Source: Bradyrhizobium sp. CCBAU 53340 (GTDB lineage Bacteria; Pseudomonadota; Alphaproteobacteria; Rhizobiales; Xanthobacteraceae). From it: 64,000 bases of DNA. Shown here piece after piece: positions 29,648 through 38,493 of this stretch (position 1 is the first letter of the stretch; every line of letters begins with the position of its first letter). The stretch is from contig NZ_CP030055.1 in the NCBI RefSeq assembly GCF_015291645.1, positions 2,542,001 to 2,606,000 of the forward strand, in the 5' to 3' direction. The notes under the pieces were generated by a model. The model did no database searches. It had not been told where the DNA came from and was given only the letters and a program-made list of their open reading frames with translations. A program made the position numbers and the translations under genes.

Positions 29648-31246
29648 TCAGTCCCTCAACCGTACGGCCGGCAGCAGACGGGTATGGTCTTCGCCGCGCA
29701 CCGCCTCGAGATCGTCCGGCTCGAGGCCAAGCGCCTTCAGGATGGTCGGCGCGACCTGCCGGTTCGCGACCCGCTCGCGAACGACCGTGGGCGCGAGCTT
29801 CGGATTGGAGACGACGAGCAGGACGTGGGTGTCATCCTCGGCGAAACCACCGTGTTCGGCGATCTTCTTCTTGCTTGCGCTGTAGATCGTGCCGGGGATC
29901 GGCTGGATGATGATATCAGGCGTGCGGCCGGCGGCCGGATCGCCGAACCGATCGACCAGCTCTTCGCCGGCATAGATCTTCTCGATGTGCGCCTTGTTGC
30001 CGCTCTTGCGGTCGGCCTCGAGGATCGCGACGGCCTTCTCGGCATCACCCTGGTTCTTGAGCCAGATCAGCGCAACGTCATCGGCGGTTTCCTGGGCCAG
30101 CGCAACGCCGCCATTCGTCAGCAAGTCGGTCGGATCGGTTACGTCGGCCCGCACGCCGCCGCCCAGCTTCGGGTTGGTGCTGCCGACGAGCATGTGAAGC
30201 TTGTTGACGTCGATCGGTGACTGGCCGTGCTTGGCGCCGACGATGACCAGCGTGTCGCGGGCAATGTGCTGGTCGGCCAGTGCATCCAGCATCTGGCCGA
30301 GCGAGGCATCGACGAAGTCGAGCGAGGCCTGGAGTTGCGGGCTCGGCGTTGCCGCGGCGTCCAGATATCCGTCGGCGGTCACTTTCTGGCCGACGCTGAC
30401 GGCCTGGAAGTTCATGCCGAAGATTGCGGGAACGCCGACCTTGGTCTTGCCTGTGTTATCAAAGCCTTTGATCCAGTTGAGCACCGCCGTGACCTTGAGC
30501 TGGTCATAGGTGCGCGTAAAGCTCGGGTCGGCGGTCCAGTCCGCGCCGGGTTGACCGGGGACCGTGGTCGAGTTGATCTCGGGCGCGTAGAGCTCATCGA
30601 GGCCCTTGCCCGAGGGACCGCTGATGATCTCGTAGGCGGGATGCTTGTCCGACCAGGCGGTGCGCCGACCCGCCTCGTGGATCACCTCCATGATGGTGTT
30701 GAGCCGCTGGAATTGATGCGGATAGACCGGCTCGCATTTGCCGTTCTTCAGGCGCATCGGCAGATGCGCCGGATCGATGTGATTGGAGCCGGCCGGACCG
30801 CCGCCGTCGAGCTTGGTCAGGTCGTAGTCGATCGATTCATCGAAGAGCGTCTCGGCTCCTGGGCTGCCCTGGCAGTTGCTGCCGGGCGCGAACAGCGTGC
30901 GGTCGTAGGAATCGTCATAAAATACGCCGTGCGTCTTCGGTGTCCCGCCGGTCATGAACGCGAGGAGACCCGGAAAGGAGTCCGAGGGACTGGAGGTGTG
31001 CGCATCGGCGAAATGAACGCCATGGGCGAGGAGCCTCGCAAAGCTCGACGACGGGTGGGAGCTGACATAGCGCTGCAAATCGACCTCATGCATGCCGTCG
31101 ACGCTGATGAGCAGCACATGCTTGACGTCGCCCTTGTCTTTGTCTCTGTCGTCCGCGTGTGCGAAGGATGGTGCCAGCAGCGAAAGACCAAGCGTCGAGA
31201 CAAAAGCGATAGCGACGGCCGCGCGCGGCCGCTTTTCGATCGTCAT
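29648..31246 (-). CDS. Exported NPP/alkaline-phosphatase-superfamily hydrolase
   Basis: The 532-residue product has a signal peptide (to about SFAHADD) and a type I phosphodiesterase/nucleotide pyrophosphatase fold. It shows the metal ligand ISVDGMHE, the nucleophile region SPSDSFPGL (Ser rather than the usual Thr) and a late motif VGAKHGQSPID. In classical NPP enzymes this last motif reads SDHG, so the usual Asp ligand is replaced by Lys, as I recall for one bacterial subfamily. It acts in the periplasm on an unknown phosphate ester. GGGGAG precedes the ATG. Confidence 0.82.
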   Translation of the reverse strand: MTIEKRPRAAVAIAFVSTLGLSLLAPSFAHADDRDKDKGDVKHVLLISVDGMHEVDLQRYVSSHPSSSFARLLAHGVHFADAHTSSPSDSFPGLLAFMTGGTPKTHGVFYDDSYDRTLFAPGSNCQGSPGAETLFDESIDYDLTKLDGGGPAGSNHIDPAHLPMRLKNGKCEPVYPHQFQRLNTIMEVIHEAGRRTAWSDKHPAYEIISGPSGKGLDELYAPEINSTTVPGQPGADWTADPSFTRTYDQLKVTAVLNWIKGFDNTGKTKVGVPAIFGMNFQAVSVGQKVTADGYLDAAATPSPQLQASLDFVDASLGQMLDALADQHIARDTLVIVGAKHGQSPIDVNKLHMLVGSTNPKLGGGVRADVTDPTDLLTNGGVALAQETADDVALIWLKNQGDAEKAVAILEADRKSGNKAHIEKIYAGEELVDRFGDPAAGRTPDIIIQPIPGTIYSASKKKIAEHGGFAEDDTHVLLVVSNPKLAPTVVRERVANRQVAPTILKALGLEPDDLEAVRGEDHTRLLPAVRLRD

Positions 31247-31447
31247 TGTTGAGCTCCCCAGTGATGTCTGTTGTGGATTGACGTGCAGACACGCGACACC
31301 GCGCAGCGGAGAGCCTGCGCTCCCGCCGTGGGCGTCAACTCCTGCGTCAAGATGTAGCGCTGGGAAAACTAGGTAGCTGCGATGACCATTGGATGACGTC
31401 GCGACGATGCGGCGCGCGAAAATTTTTCTGTGCGCGGGATCGTCAGC

Positions 31448-32641
31448 TCAAACTAACGCCAGGTTCGTCGGGTGCACGCCGGTGAAGATGCGCTGGAGGC
31501 TCTCGTTACCGAGACCGAAGACGTGGCCGAACAGGTCGGCGAACAGTGCGCGATAGTCGGTCAGCACGGGATAGTCGCGGTTCTGGAACAGATGCGGCTG
31601 CTCGACCTTGACCTGCTCGCCCAGGATGCGGCCGCCATTGATGCCGCCGCCGAGCACCCAGTAGACGCTGCCATGGCCGTGATCGGTGCCCCGGTCGCCA
31701 TTCTCGCGAAAGGTGCGGCCGAATTCCGAGATCACAACCACCACCGTGTCGCGCCATGCGGCGGGCCCGACTTCCTCGGAGAAGCCAACGAGGGCGCGAC
31801 CGAGCTCACCGAGCCGGTCGGCGAGATAGCCGTTAGCGGCACCCTGGTTGACATGCGTGTCCCAGCCGCCAACGTCGACGAAGCCGAGGTTGAATTGCTC
31901 GCGCATCAGGCGGCCGATGCGGCGCGCCGCCAATTCGAAGCCGCGCGGCGAGACTGCGCCGCGGTTGGCGGCATTCATCTCCTCGGAGACCGAGCGGTAG
32001 ACATCGTCGCGGACGCGAAAACCTTCCGACACCGAGGATGCCAGGTTGGATTGGGTGTACATCTGCTTGATCAGGGCCGCCTGACGGTCGTCGACGCCGG
32101 GCTTGGCAACGTTGTTGATGCCGGTGTTCGGCACCTGCGATTTGCCGCGGAAGATCAGCGGCAGCTGATCTGTAAACGCGATCGGCCTGGCGCGGGTCAG
32201 CTCGGTGGCGAGCCGGCTCATGAAGCCCGACCGGTAGTCGCGCGAGCCCCCGGCGGATTGGCCGAGTTCGATCGTGTCCTGGGTCTCGAAATGGCTCCTT
32301 GTCAGGTCGTCGCTGGTGCCGGCAAAGGGAATGAAGGCGATCTCGCGCCTGGCCCAGAGCGGATAGATGCTGTCGCGCAAGGCCGGATGCAGTCCCCAGT
32401 CGGCGTCGAGCGAGAGTGCGGAATTGGGATTGCCGACATCGGGCTTGGCGATGGCGAGCGTCGGCCGCGAGGCGCGATAGAAATCGCTCGAGACCGGCAC
32501 GACGACATTCGCCGCATCATAGGCGCCGCGCAAGAACACGACCAGCATGCGGGCGTCGGTCGCCGGCGCAGCCCAGACGCGGCCCGCCACCGTGAGCGGA
32601 GCAAGGGCAGCAAAAGTCTTGATCAGCTCGCGACGGTTCAT
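31448..32641 (-). CDS. DUF1501 protein, Tat-exported
   Basis: The 397-residue protein begins with a twin-arginine-like signal (MNRRELIKTFAALAPLTVAGRVWAA). The DUF1501 domain follows (VVFLRGAYDAANVVVP, FVDVGGWDTHVNQG, VVISEFGRTFRENGDRGTDHG), which belongs to the sulfatase/alkaline-phosphatase-like superfamily and suggests metal binding. It follows the DUF1800 gene by 15 bp. DUF1501-DUF1800 pairs recur in many bacteria and are thought to act together outside the cytoplasm, but the reaction is unknown. Confidence 0.88.
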   Translation of the reverse strand: MNRRELIKTFAALAPLTVAGRVWAAPATDARMLVVFLRGAYDAANVVVPVSSDFYRASRPTLAIAKPDVGNPNSALSLDADWGLHPALRDSIYPLWARREIAFIPFAGTSDDLTRSHFETQDTIELGQSAGGSRDYRSGFMSRLATELTRARPIAFTDQLPLIFRGKSQVPNTGINNVAKPGVDDRQAALIKQMYTQSNLASSVSEGFRVRDDVYRSVSEEMNAANRGAVSPRGFELAARRIGRLMREQFNLGFVDVGGWDTHVNQGAANGYLADRLGELGRALVGFSEEVGPAAWRDTVVVVISEFGRTFRENGDRGTDHGHGSVYWVLGGGINGGRILGEQVKVEQPHLFQNRDYPVLTDYRALFADLFGHVFGLGNESLQRIFTGVHPTNLALV

Positions 32642-32656
32642 GGTGATCTCCGTGGC

Positions 32657-34237
32657 TCAGTGCATGAATTCCGGTGACGACAGGAACAGCGTGTTCCAGT
32701 CCTGCGGTGAAATGGCCCTGTCGAGCGATGCAAGCGTCGCCGGGCCGAGCGTCTTGCGAAGGCCGTTGAAATACAGTGCGTTCTGCAGCAGCGGGAACGC
32801 GGGTTGCTCGATCGGGTTCGGTCCGTCGGATTTGAACAGGCCGGATGAGCCTGAGCCGATCTGACGCGCGATCTCGAAGCGAACCATCATCTGACCGGGG
32901 CCGCTCCACGACGCTGAGGTCAGGGCGTAGCCGTCAGGCGTCTCGTGGTTGAACAGGCCCTCGCCGAGCCGATTGATCCAGCCCTGGATCGGCGCCGTGT
33001 TCAGGATCACCCTGTCGTCATAGGCGAGACGGACCGCAGAGAGCACGTATTGCACGGGATCCTTGAAACGTGTCCCGGGCTTCAGCGCAGCCTCGAATTC
33101 GGGTGAATGGATCATCGCGGCGAGGACCGAGGCAATGTCGCCGTCGGTTGATTTGAAGGTTTGCGCCATCCGCTGCACCAGCGCTTCCGGCGGATTGTCC
33201 GAGACGAAGTAGGTCGCGATCTTGCGCGAGACATGGCTTGCAGTCGCCGGATGGCGCACCAGGATGTCGATGGCCTCGTCGACCTCGGCGAGTCCGCGCC
33301 CTTTGATGGTGTGACCGAGAAAAATCTTGTCGCTGTAGTCGTGACGGGACGGGTTGAACTCGAAGGCGCCCTCGCGCACGAGCTGGGACTGCAGTTCCGG
33401 CTTGAGCTTCGGGTCTTCCGGCCTGGTGTCGATGCCGACCCCGGTGAGGATCTTCGCCAGCGCCTCGACATCGGCCTGCGTGTAGCCAGAGCCGACGCCC
33501 ATGGTGTGCAGCTCCATGATCTCGCGGGCGTAGTTCTCGTTCAGATGGCCGGCGGCGTTGTCGGCATTGTCGAGATAGCGCAGCATCGCGGGATGGTGGA
33601 CGGTCGCCGCGAGCAGGTCGCGAAACTTGCCGAGCGAATTGGGACGAATGGCGTGGTCGATGTAGTCGCCGACCAGGACGCGCAGGTTCGACTTGTACTG
33701 GTGGACGTTGAAATGATTGAACCAGAACCAGACCATGCGCTCGCGCAGCTGGTCGGGCGCGTAGAGCGCGCGCAGGATGGTGCGCGCCGCGGCCTGCTTG
33801 GCGCGCTCGTTCATCGCCTGCTGAAAGACCTGCTGCGCGGCCTTCTTCTGCTCGGGGTCGACGACTTGGTTGGCGCTTTTGGATTGCTGCTCGAAGGCGA
33901 CAGCAATGTCGAACGGGAAGCTGTGGACGTCGGGCATTGCCTCGATCTGCGCCTTGGCAGCGTCGGGCACAGCCGGATTGCCGGCCGGATGGAGTTGCTC
34001 CTGGAGCCAGCGTTCGGCGCCGATGCCATGCATGTGCGTGGCGCTCGAAGTGCTCACGCCGAAGGTCAGCCGATCGAGCAAGGCGAGATCGTGCGGATTT
34101 AGATCGTCAGCACGAGAGACGTTCGAACTCAGGCCTGCGGCGAGCGCCACGAGCGTCGCAAGGCGCGACCACCGCAGCCGACGATATCCGCTTCTGCTAT
34201 CCACGATCGGTCCCGCACCATGATGTGTGCGCATCAT
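32657..34237 (-). CDS. DUF1800 protein, exported
   Basis: I place the start at 34237 (MMRTHHGAG; 526 residues). A longer frame to 34297 has no support. A signal-like hydrophobic stretch follows (LATLVALAAGLSSNVSRAD). The DUF1800 domain fills the rest: LLDRLTFGVS, ALYAPDQLRERMVWFWFNHFNV, GDYIDHAIRPNSLGKFRDLL, ENYAREIMELHTMG. Together with the next DUF1501 gene it forms a widespread two-gene cassette of unknown biochemical role. The adjacent phosphatase-like and SGNH genes, all on this strand, suggest an envelope setting. Confidence 0.87.
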   Translation of the reverse strand: MMRTHHGAGPIVDSRSGYRRLRWSRLATLVALAAGLSSNVSRADDLNPHDLALLDRLTFGVSTSSATHMHGIGAERWLQEQLHPAGNPAVPDAAKAQIEAMPDVHSFPFDIAVAFEQQSKSANQVVDPEQKKAAQQVFQQAMNERAKQAAARTILRALYAPDQLRERMVWFWFNHFNVHQYKSNLRVLVGDYIDHAIRPNSLGKFRDLLAATVHHPAMLRYLDNADNAAGHLNENYAREIMELHTMGVGSGYTQADVEALAKILTGVGIDTRPEDPKLKPELQSQLVREGAFEFNPSRHDYSDKIFLGHTIKGRGLAEVDEAIDILVRHPATASHVSRKIATYFVSDNPPEALVQRMAQTFKSTDGDIASVLAAMIHSPEFEAALKPGTRFKDPVQYVLSAVRLAYDDRVILNTAPIQGWINRLGEGLFNHETPDGYALTSASWSGPGQMMVRFEIARQIGSGSSGLFKSDGPNPIEQPAFPLLQNALYFNGLRKTLGPATLASLDRAISPQDWNTLFLSSPEFMH

Positions 34238-34333
34238 GCGCCGGTCGGCTGAACCCGCCCTGAATAGAATGGACTCACTTGACGGCGGCGCCATCAATTT
34301 TCGGCGAGCGGCGTTCGGTTCCCGCGCTGTCGG

Positions 34334-36286
34334 CTATCGCTGTACGCCCGGTAGCAACGGAGCCAGCAATCCGCGCGTGACGTTCGGCGGCACGGCGTCG
34401 AGGCCGAGCACGGCGCTTGCGGCAGGCAGCGTCGCATCCGCCATCGCGGCGTGACCTTCGGCCGAGGGATGCACGGCGCCACCATAGACGGCCGAGAGCA
34501 CGCCCCATGTCGCATCGTGGATGTCGGTTGGCTGGCTCGCCGCGGGCAGGCCTTGCGGATAGGTCATCGCCGCGAAATAGCTGTCATTGGCGTCGCGAAT
34601 CCAGCGTGCGCGCGGCAGATAGGCGCGATATTCCGAGGCGCCGCGGCCGCACAGCATCGGCTGGCTCGCCGCGCTGACGATATCAGGATTGAAGCTCTGG
34701 CCGTTTTCGGCAAAGCAGGTGCGGTCGAATTCGGGATCGCTGCCGGAATGGGCGCAAAAGCCATGATCGGCGAACGCGGCCTGATGTGCATCGACGAAGG
34801 TCATGCGGTCGGCTTCCGGATCGCGGCACAGCGCGCCGCGCGTGCAAGTGGCAAGCCCCTTCAGTTGCGGCAGGAACTCGGTGTCGACGAAGGTCGAGAC
34901 GCGGGCGAGACGCTGCGGGTCAGCGTTGAAGGCAGGATGAATGTCGAAGCCGGCGCGGCCGCCGCGGCAGGGCACGCCGCCATCGGCCAGCGCCGGATTG
35001 GCGTACGAGACATAGACCACGTGCGAAAGATCGCCGCCGACCAAAGGTTTCAGCGCCTCGCGCAGCTTGAGGAAATTCTTCGGCAGCTCGCGCTGGAGCG
35101 CATCGCGGGAATCGTCGACGCTCGCCATCACGCCGGAGCGGCGGAACAGTGCGCGCTCGGTCGCGGTGTCGACGATGACGTCGGCGACGAGGCCGGAGAA
35201 ATAGACATCGTTGGCGCCGATCGATAGCAGCACGAGATCGAGCGTGCGATCGGGCTGGCGCTTCCTGGCGGCGGTGAGCGCCTCGCGCAGCTCGTCGACC
35301 TGCGCATTCACACTGGTGTTGCAGACGCCGCTCTTGCCGGGCGGGCATTCGCGGGCGCGCTGCGAGCCGAGCAGCCCGTCGCTGATGCTGGCACCGGTGC
35401 AGGCGAGCGGCAGATAGGTGACGGCGATATGGGTGTAGCGCACCGCGAGCGCGAGCGCGGTGCGGGCCTGGTAGCTGTAGAGCGAGCGGTGGCAGGGCGA
35501 GTTGAACCAGAGCGCGCTGTAATGCTGCCAGTTCGCGAGCGTATCCGGCGCCTCGCAGGCGCGGCCACCCTTGAAGCCGGCGCGGCTCGGCCGGTAATAT
35601 TGTCCGCCCGCGGTGCCGAGATAGGAGCGGAAGCAAAAGCCCTCGTCGGACAGGGCCAACGGACGATCCGGATTGCCTTCACCGGAGGCGATGCTGTCGC
35701 CGAGGCCGGCGATGAAGATGTCGCGGACCTGGATCTCGGTCTGGACGCGCTGAGCCGGATCGGAGCCGGAGGAGACGTCGACGCTCGCCACCGTCTGCTT
35801 GCCGTAGCGCACCCGCAGATTGATCGGCTCGGCGCAGTCGAAGGTCGACGTTTGCGGCCCGTCGCCGTCGTCGAACGACCAGGCGCAAGTGGCGCCGACC
35901 GGCACCGCGCCGGTCAGGCGCACGGTGATGGGGTGATCGATCGGGGTGATGTAGTTCTCTTTGACGTTATCGCGGGTGCATGGCTGGTTGACCCGGCCCT
36001 GGAGGTCGATGCAGAGCCGGTTGACCATGTTGCGGGCCCAGCCGCGGCCCTCGCTTTGCAGCTCCAGCGACTGCTCGGCGGCAAGGATGCTGCGGTTACG
36101 CGCATTCTCGACATGGAGCAGGAAGTCGCGCTCCTCCCGGAACAGGCGGAAGCGGTTGCGAACCTCCCAATTGATCTGCATGGCGCCGGCATCCTGGGCG
36201 GCTGCGGGCTGAGGCGGCAAAATAGCGAGGAGCCCGGCCAGCAGCAGGGCGCCCGCACAAAATCGGCGAAGGGAAACAGGGATCAT
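34334..36286 (-). CDS. Large exported SGNH/GDSL hydrolase
   Basis: The start is taken at 36286 (MIPVSLRRF), where a signal peptide begins (to about AAAQDAG); the product is 650 residues. A first domain of about 170 residues has an immunoglobulin-like look (TVRLTGAVPVGATCAWSFDDGDG). The SGNH domain follows with block I GLGDSIASGEGNP (nucleophilic Ser), block III GAND, and the terminal catalytic pair in HPSAEGH. More than ten cysteines suggest disulfides. It is an esterase/lipase-like enzyme acting outside the cytoplasm on an unknown, possibly polysaccharide or lipid, substrate. Confidence 0.85.
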   Translation of the reverse strand: MIPVSLRRFCAGALLLAGLLAILPPQPAAAQDAGAMQINWEVRNRFRLFREERDFLLHVENARNRSILAAEQSLELQSEGRGWARNMVNRLCIDLQGRVNQPCTRDNVKENYITPIDHPITVRLTGAVPVGATCAWSFDDGDGPQTSTFDCAEPINLRVRYGKQTVASVDVSSGSDPAQRVQTEIQVRDIFIAGLGDSIASGEGNPDRPLALSDEGFCFRSYLGTAGGQYYRPSRAGFKGGRACEAPDTLANWQHYSALWFNSPCHRSLYSYQARTALALAVRYTHIAVTYLPLACTGASISDGLLGSQRARECPPGKSGVCNTSVNAQVDELREALTAARKRQPDRTLDLVLLSIGANDVYFSGLVADVIVDTATERALFRRSGVMASVDDSRDALQRELPKNFLKLREALKPLVGGDLSHVVYVSYANPALADGGVPCRGGRAGFDIHPAFNADPQRLARVSTFVDTEFLPQLKGLATCTRGALCRDPEADRMTFVDAHQAAFADHGFCAHSGSDPEFDRTCFAENGQSFNPDIVSAASQPMLCGRGASEYRAYLPRARWIRDANDSYFAAMTYPQGLPAASQPTDIHDATWGVLSAVYGGAVHPSAEGHAAMADATLPAASAVLGLDAVPPNVTRGLLAPLLPGVQR

Positions 36287-36397
36287 GGCCCGCGTCTTCA
36301 ACGGCAAAGTTGAGGCGGAAATAAGAGAGCATCGCTCTCTTGCCTGCAACCTTTGTCTGCCACTTTTACGGGCCGCCAGCGTGATCGCAGGCCGGTC

Positions 36398-37480
36398 TTA
36401 ACGTTTGCTGGCCTGGCGCAACGACCGCTCATGCTCCATTGCCGTCACCTGCTTGGGCAGATTGGCCTGCGCGCAGGCTTCCGCCAGCCGCCGCCGCTCC
36501 TGCCAGGGCTGGACGACATTCATCCAGAGCTCGCGCGTGCCCATGATGGAGATGGCGAGGCCGAACGGGATCACGAAATAGAGAATGCGGAAGACGAGCA
36601 GGGTCGCCAGCAGCTGCTCGCGGCCGAATTCCGGCAGCGCCACCAGCATGGCGGCGTCGAAGACGCCGATCGAGCCCGGGGCATGGCTGGCAAAGCCCAG
36701 GAGCGTCGCCAGGATGAATACCACCGCGAGCGACAGGAAATCGATCGGGGGGGCGGCCGGTATCAGCAGGTACATCGCAAGGGCGCAGAAGCCGAGATCG
36801 ACCACCCCGATCAGGATCTGCACCAGCGTCAGCGGCGCCGACGGCAGCACCACTTTCCAGCCCTTCTGGCCGAGCTCGCGGCGCTTCTCGCCCATGCTGA
36901 GCCAGACCAGATAGGCGACGATGGAGGCAAGGCCGCCGATCGCGATTAGCCGGTTAATCGACGAGGGCAGTTGATCCATGTAGGAGGCTGCATCCGGATG
37001 GATGGCCATGCCGATCGACAGCACGAAGATGTTACCGAGCCAGAACGTCAGGCCGGAGAGGAAGCAGATCTTGGCAACATCGATCGCGTTCAGGCCGTAG
37101 TCAGAGTAGATCCGGAAGCGGATCGCTCCGCCGGTGAAGACCGTGGCGCCGATGTTATGGCCGATCGAATAGGACGTGAAACTCGACAGCGCTGCGATGC
37201 GGTAGGGAACGTGCTTCTTGCCGATCGTTCGCAGCGCAAAAAAGTCGTAGAAGGTCAGCGTACAGAACGCGAAGAACACGCAGATCGCCGCCAGCCCGAT
37301 ATTGCCGCGGGGGATATCGGTCAGCGCGGTGAGGATGGCACCCCTGTCGATGCCATGGAGGGTCCGCACAAGCGTGGTGACCGCGAAGGCGATGATCATG
37401 ACGCTCGCGGCAATTCCCAGCCGTCGCCAGCCGATCCATTTCTTGAAGCCGCGTTTCAGCGCGGGCAGCAGTCCGTGCAT
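36398..37480 (-). CDS. UPF0104 / LPG-synthase transmembrane-domain protein
   Basis: The 360-residue integral membrane protein has about eight hydrophobic helices and the family motifs YSIGHNIGATVFTGGAIRFRIY and GFASHAPGSIGVFDAAML. This is the flippase-like transmembrane part of lysyl-phosphatidylglycerol synthase, without the catalytic cytoplasmic domain. Such stand-alone proteins (YbhN-like) are linked to lipid transport or membrane modification. The exact lipid is unknown. It follows the same direction as the exported hydrolases downstream but is separated by 111 bp. Confidence 0.85.
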   Translation of the reverse strand: MHGLLPALKRGFKKWIGWRRLGIAASVMIIAFAVTTLVRTLHGIDRGAILTALTDIPRGNIGLAAICVFFAFCTLTFYDFFALRTIGKKHVPYRIAALSSFTSYSIGHNIGATVFTGGAIRFRIYSDYGLNAIDVAKICFLSGLTFWLGNIFVLSIGMAIHPDAASYMDQLPSSINRLIAIGGLASIVAYLVWLSMGEKRRELGQKGWKVVLPSAPLTLVQILIGVVDLGFCALAMYLLIPAAPPIDFLSLAVVFILATLLGFASHAPGSIGVFDAAMLVALPEFGREQLLATLLVFRILYFVIPFGLAISIMGTRELWMNVVQPWQERRRLAEACAQANLPKQVTAMEHERSLRQASKR

Positions 37481-37910
37481 TCATCCTCCCGGCGGGGGGC
37501 AAAACCGACCCGATCGGGCCGTTGGCAGGTCGGGCGTGATCGTTGCCAAAAACCGGCGCCGATCGCTAGGCATCTTTGTAGCTCATTAAGGCAAAAACAG
37601 CGACTTGTGCAGCCCTTGACAAGGGCGGGATCTGCACCGGATCGGCTGTTTTTGTCATACGTGGTTCACATCGAGCGCGCGTTAAGCATGTGAGTCGAGA
37701 GCCAAGCTTCGATCGCGTGCCCTTATGTTCAGATGGTCTCAGATCCCGCGCGCGCAAGCATTGTTCCAGCGCAAGCGCCTGTAGGCTTTCTTTGGAACGA
37801 CAGCGCCGCGCGCAGGTTAGCGCCCCATCAGCAACCGAACACGGCGAAACAAGCGGCTTTTTGCGCAAGCCGGTGCCGTCGTGTTCCCGAAACCCGCGAG
37901 GATCGGAACG
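37481..37910. other. 430-bp intergenic region
   Basis: It lies between divergent genes. It contains an EcfG-like element at 37794-37818 and a stem-like cttgacaaggg near 37615. Short open frames inside it lack ribosome sites and family resemblance, so I call no gene. Confidence 0.5.
37794..37818 (+). promoter_or_regulatory. EcfG (general stress sigma)-like promoter
   Basis: GGAAC (37794-37798), 16 bases and GGTT (37815-37818) match the alphaproteobacterial general-stress promoter GGAAC-N16/17-CGTT with one mismatch. It lies about 93 bp before the start of the DUF892 gene, a type often stress-induced. Confidence 0.4.
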
Positions 37911-38417
37911 ATGGGACTGTTCACAAAAGACATCAAGACCATGAACGACCTCTTCGTGCATCAGCTGCAGGACATCTATTACGCCGAGCAGCAGCTCACA
38001 AAGGCGTTGCCGAAAATGGCCGATAAGACGACCGATCCGCAGCTAAAGCAGGGCTTTTTGACGCACCTCGAGGAAACCAGGCAGCACGTCACGCGGCTCG
38101 AGGAAGTGTTCAAGATGCACGGTGTCAAGGCGAAGGCGGTCGACTGCCCCGCGATCGACGGCATCATCGAGGAGGCCGACGCGACCGCCGGCGAAGTGGC
38201 GGACAAGGCCGTGCTCGATGCGGCGTTGATCAATGCGGCGCAAGCGGCCGAACATTACGAGATCGTCCGCTACGGCAGCCTGATCGCCTGGGCCAAGCAG
38301 CTTGGCCGCAGCGACTGTGCCGCTGTGCTCGCCAAGACGCTCGAGGAAGAGAAGGCGACCGACAAGAAGCTGACAACGCTTGCCGAGAGCAAGGTCAACC
38401 TGCGCGCGGCAAGCTGA
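37911..38417 (+). CDS. DUF892 (YciE/YciF) ferritin-like protein
   Basis: I start at ATG 37911 (MGLFTKDIKTMNDLF), with AGGA upstream, giving 168 residues. DUF892 proteins are four-helix ferritin-like bundles with carboxylate/His metal sites. Here these are in LQDIYYAEQQL, HLEETRQHVTRLEEVF and AAEHYEIVRYGSL. The family is linked to general and oxidative stress in alphaproteobacteria. An EcfG-like promoter upstream fits that. The gene ends at a strong terminator. Confidence 0.88.
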   Translation: MGLFTKDIKTMNDLFVHQLQDIYYAEQQLTKALPKMADKTTDPQLKQGFLTHLEETRQHVTRLEEVFKMHGVKAKAVDCPAIDGIIEEADATAGEVADKAVLDAALINAAQAAEHYEIVRYGSLIAWAKQLGRSDCAAVLAKTLEEEKATDKKLTTLAESKVNLRAAS

Positions 38418-38451
38418 CCGCGAGCTACTCCCTGAGATACTCCCCGCAAGG

Positions 38452-38485
38452 GACGCCGCGCATGGCGCGCGGCGTCTCTTTTTTT
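38452..38485 (+). terminator. Rho-independent terminator
   Basis: A 10-bp perfect stem (38452-38461 with 38467-38476) is followed by a run of seven T (38479-38485). It ends the DUF892 transcript just before the convergent MFS gene. Confidence 0.85.
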
Positions 38486-38493
38486 GGCCGCGT

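Noticed and set aside
37690..37944. Short plus-strand frame upstream of the DUF892 gene
   Set aside because: Ser/Arg-rich translation overlapping the start of a real gene in another frame; no ribosome site.
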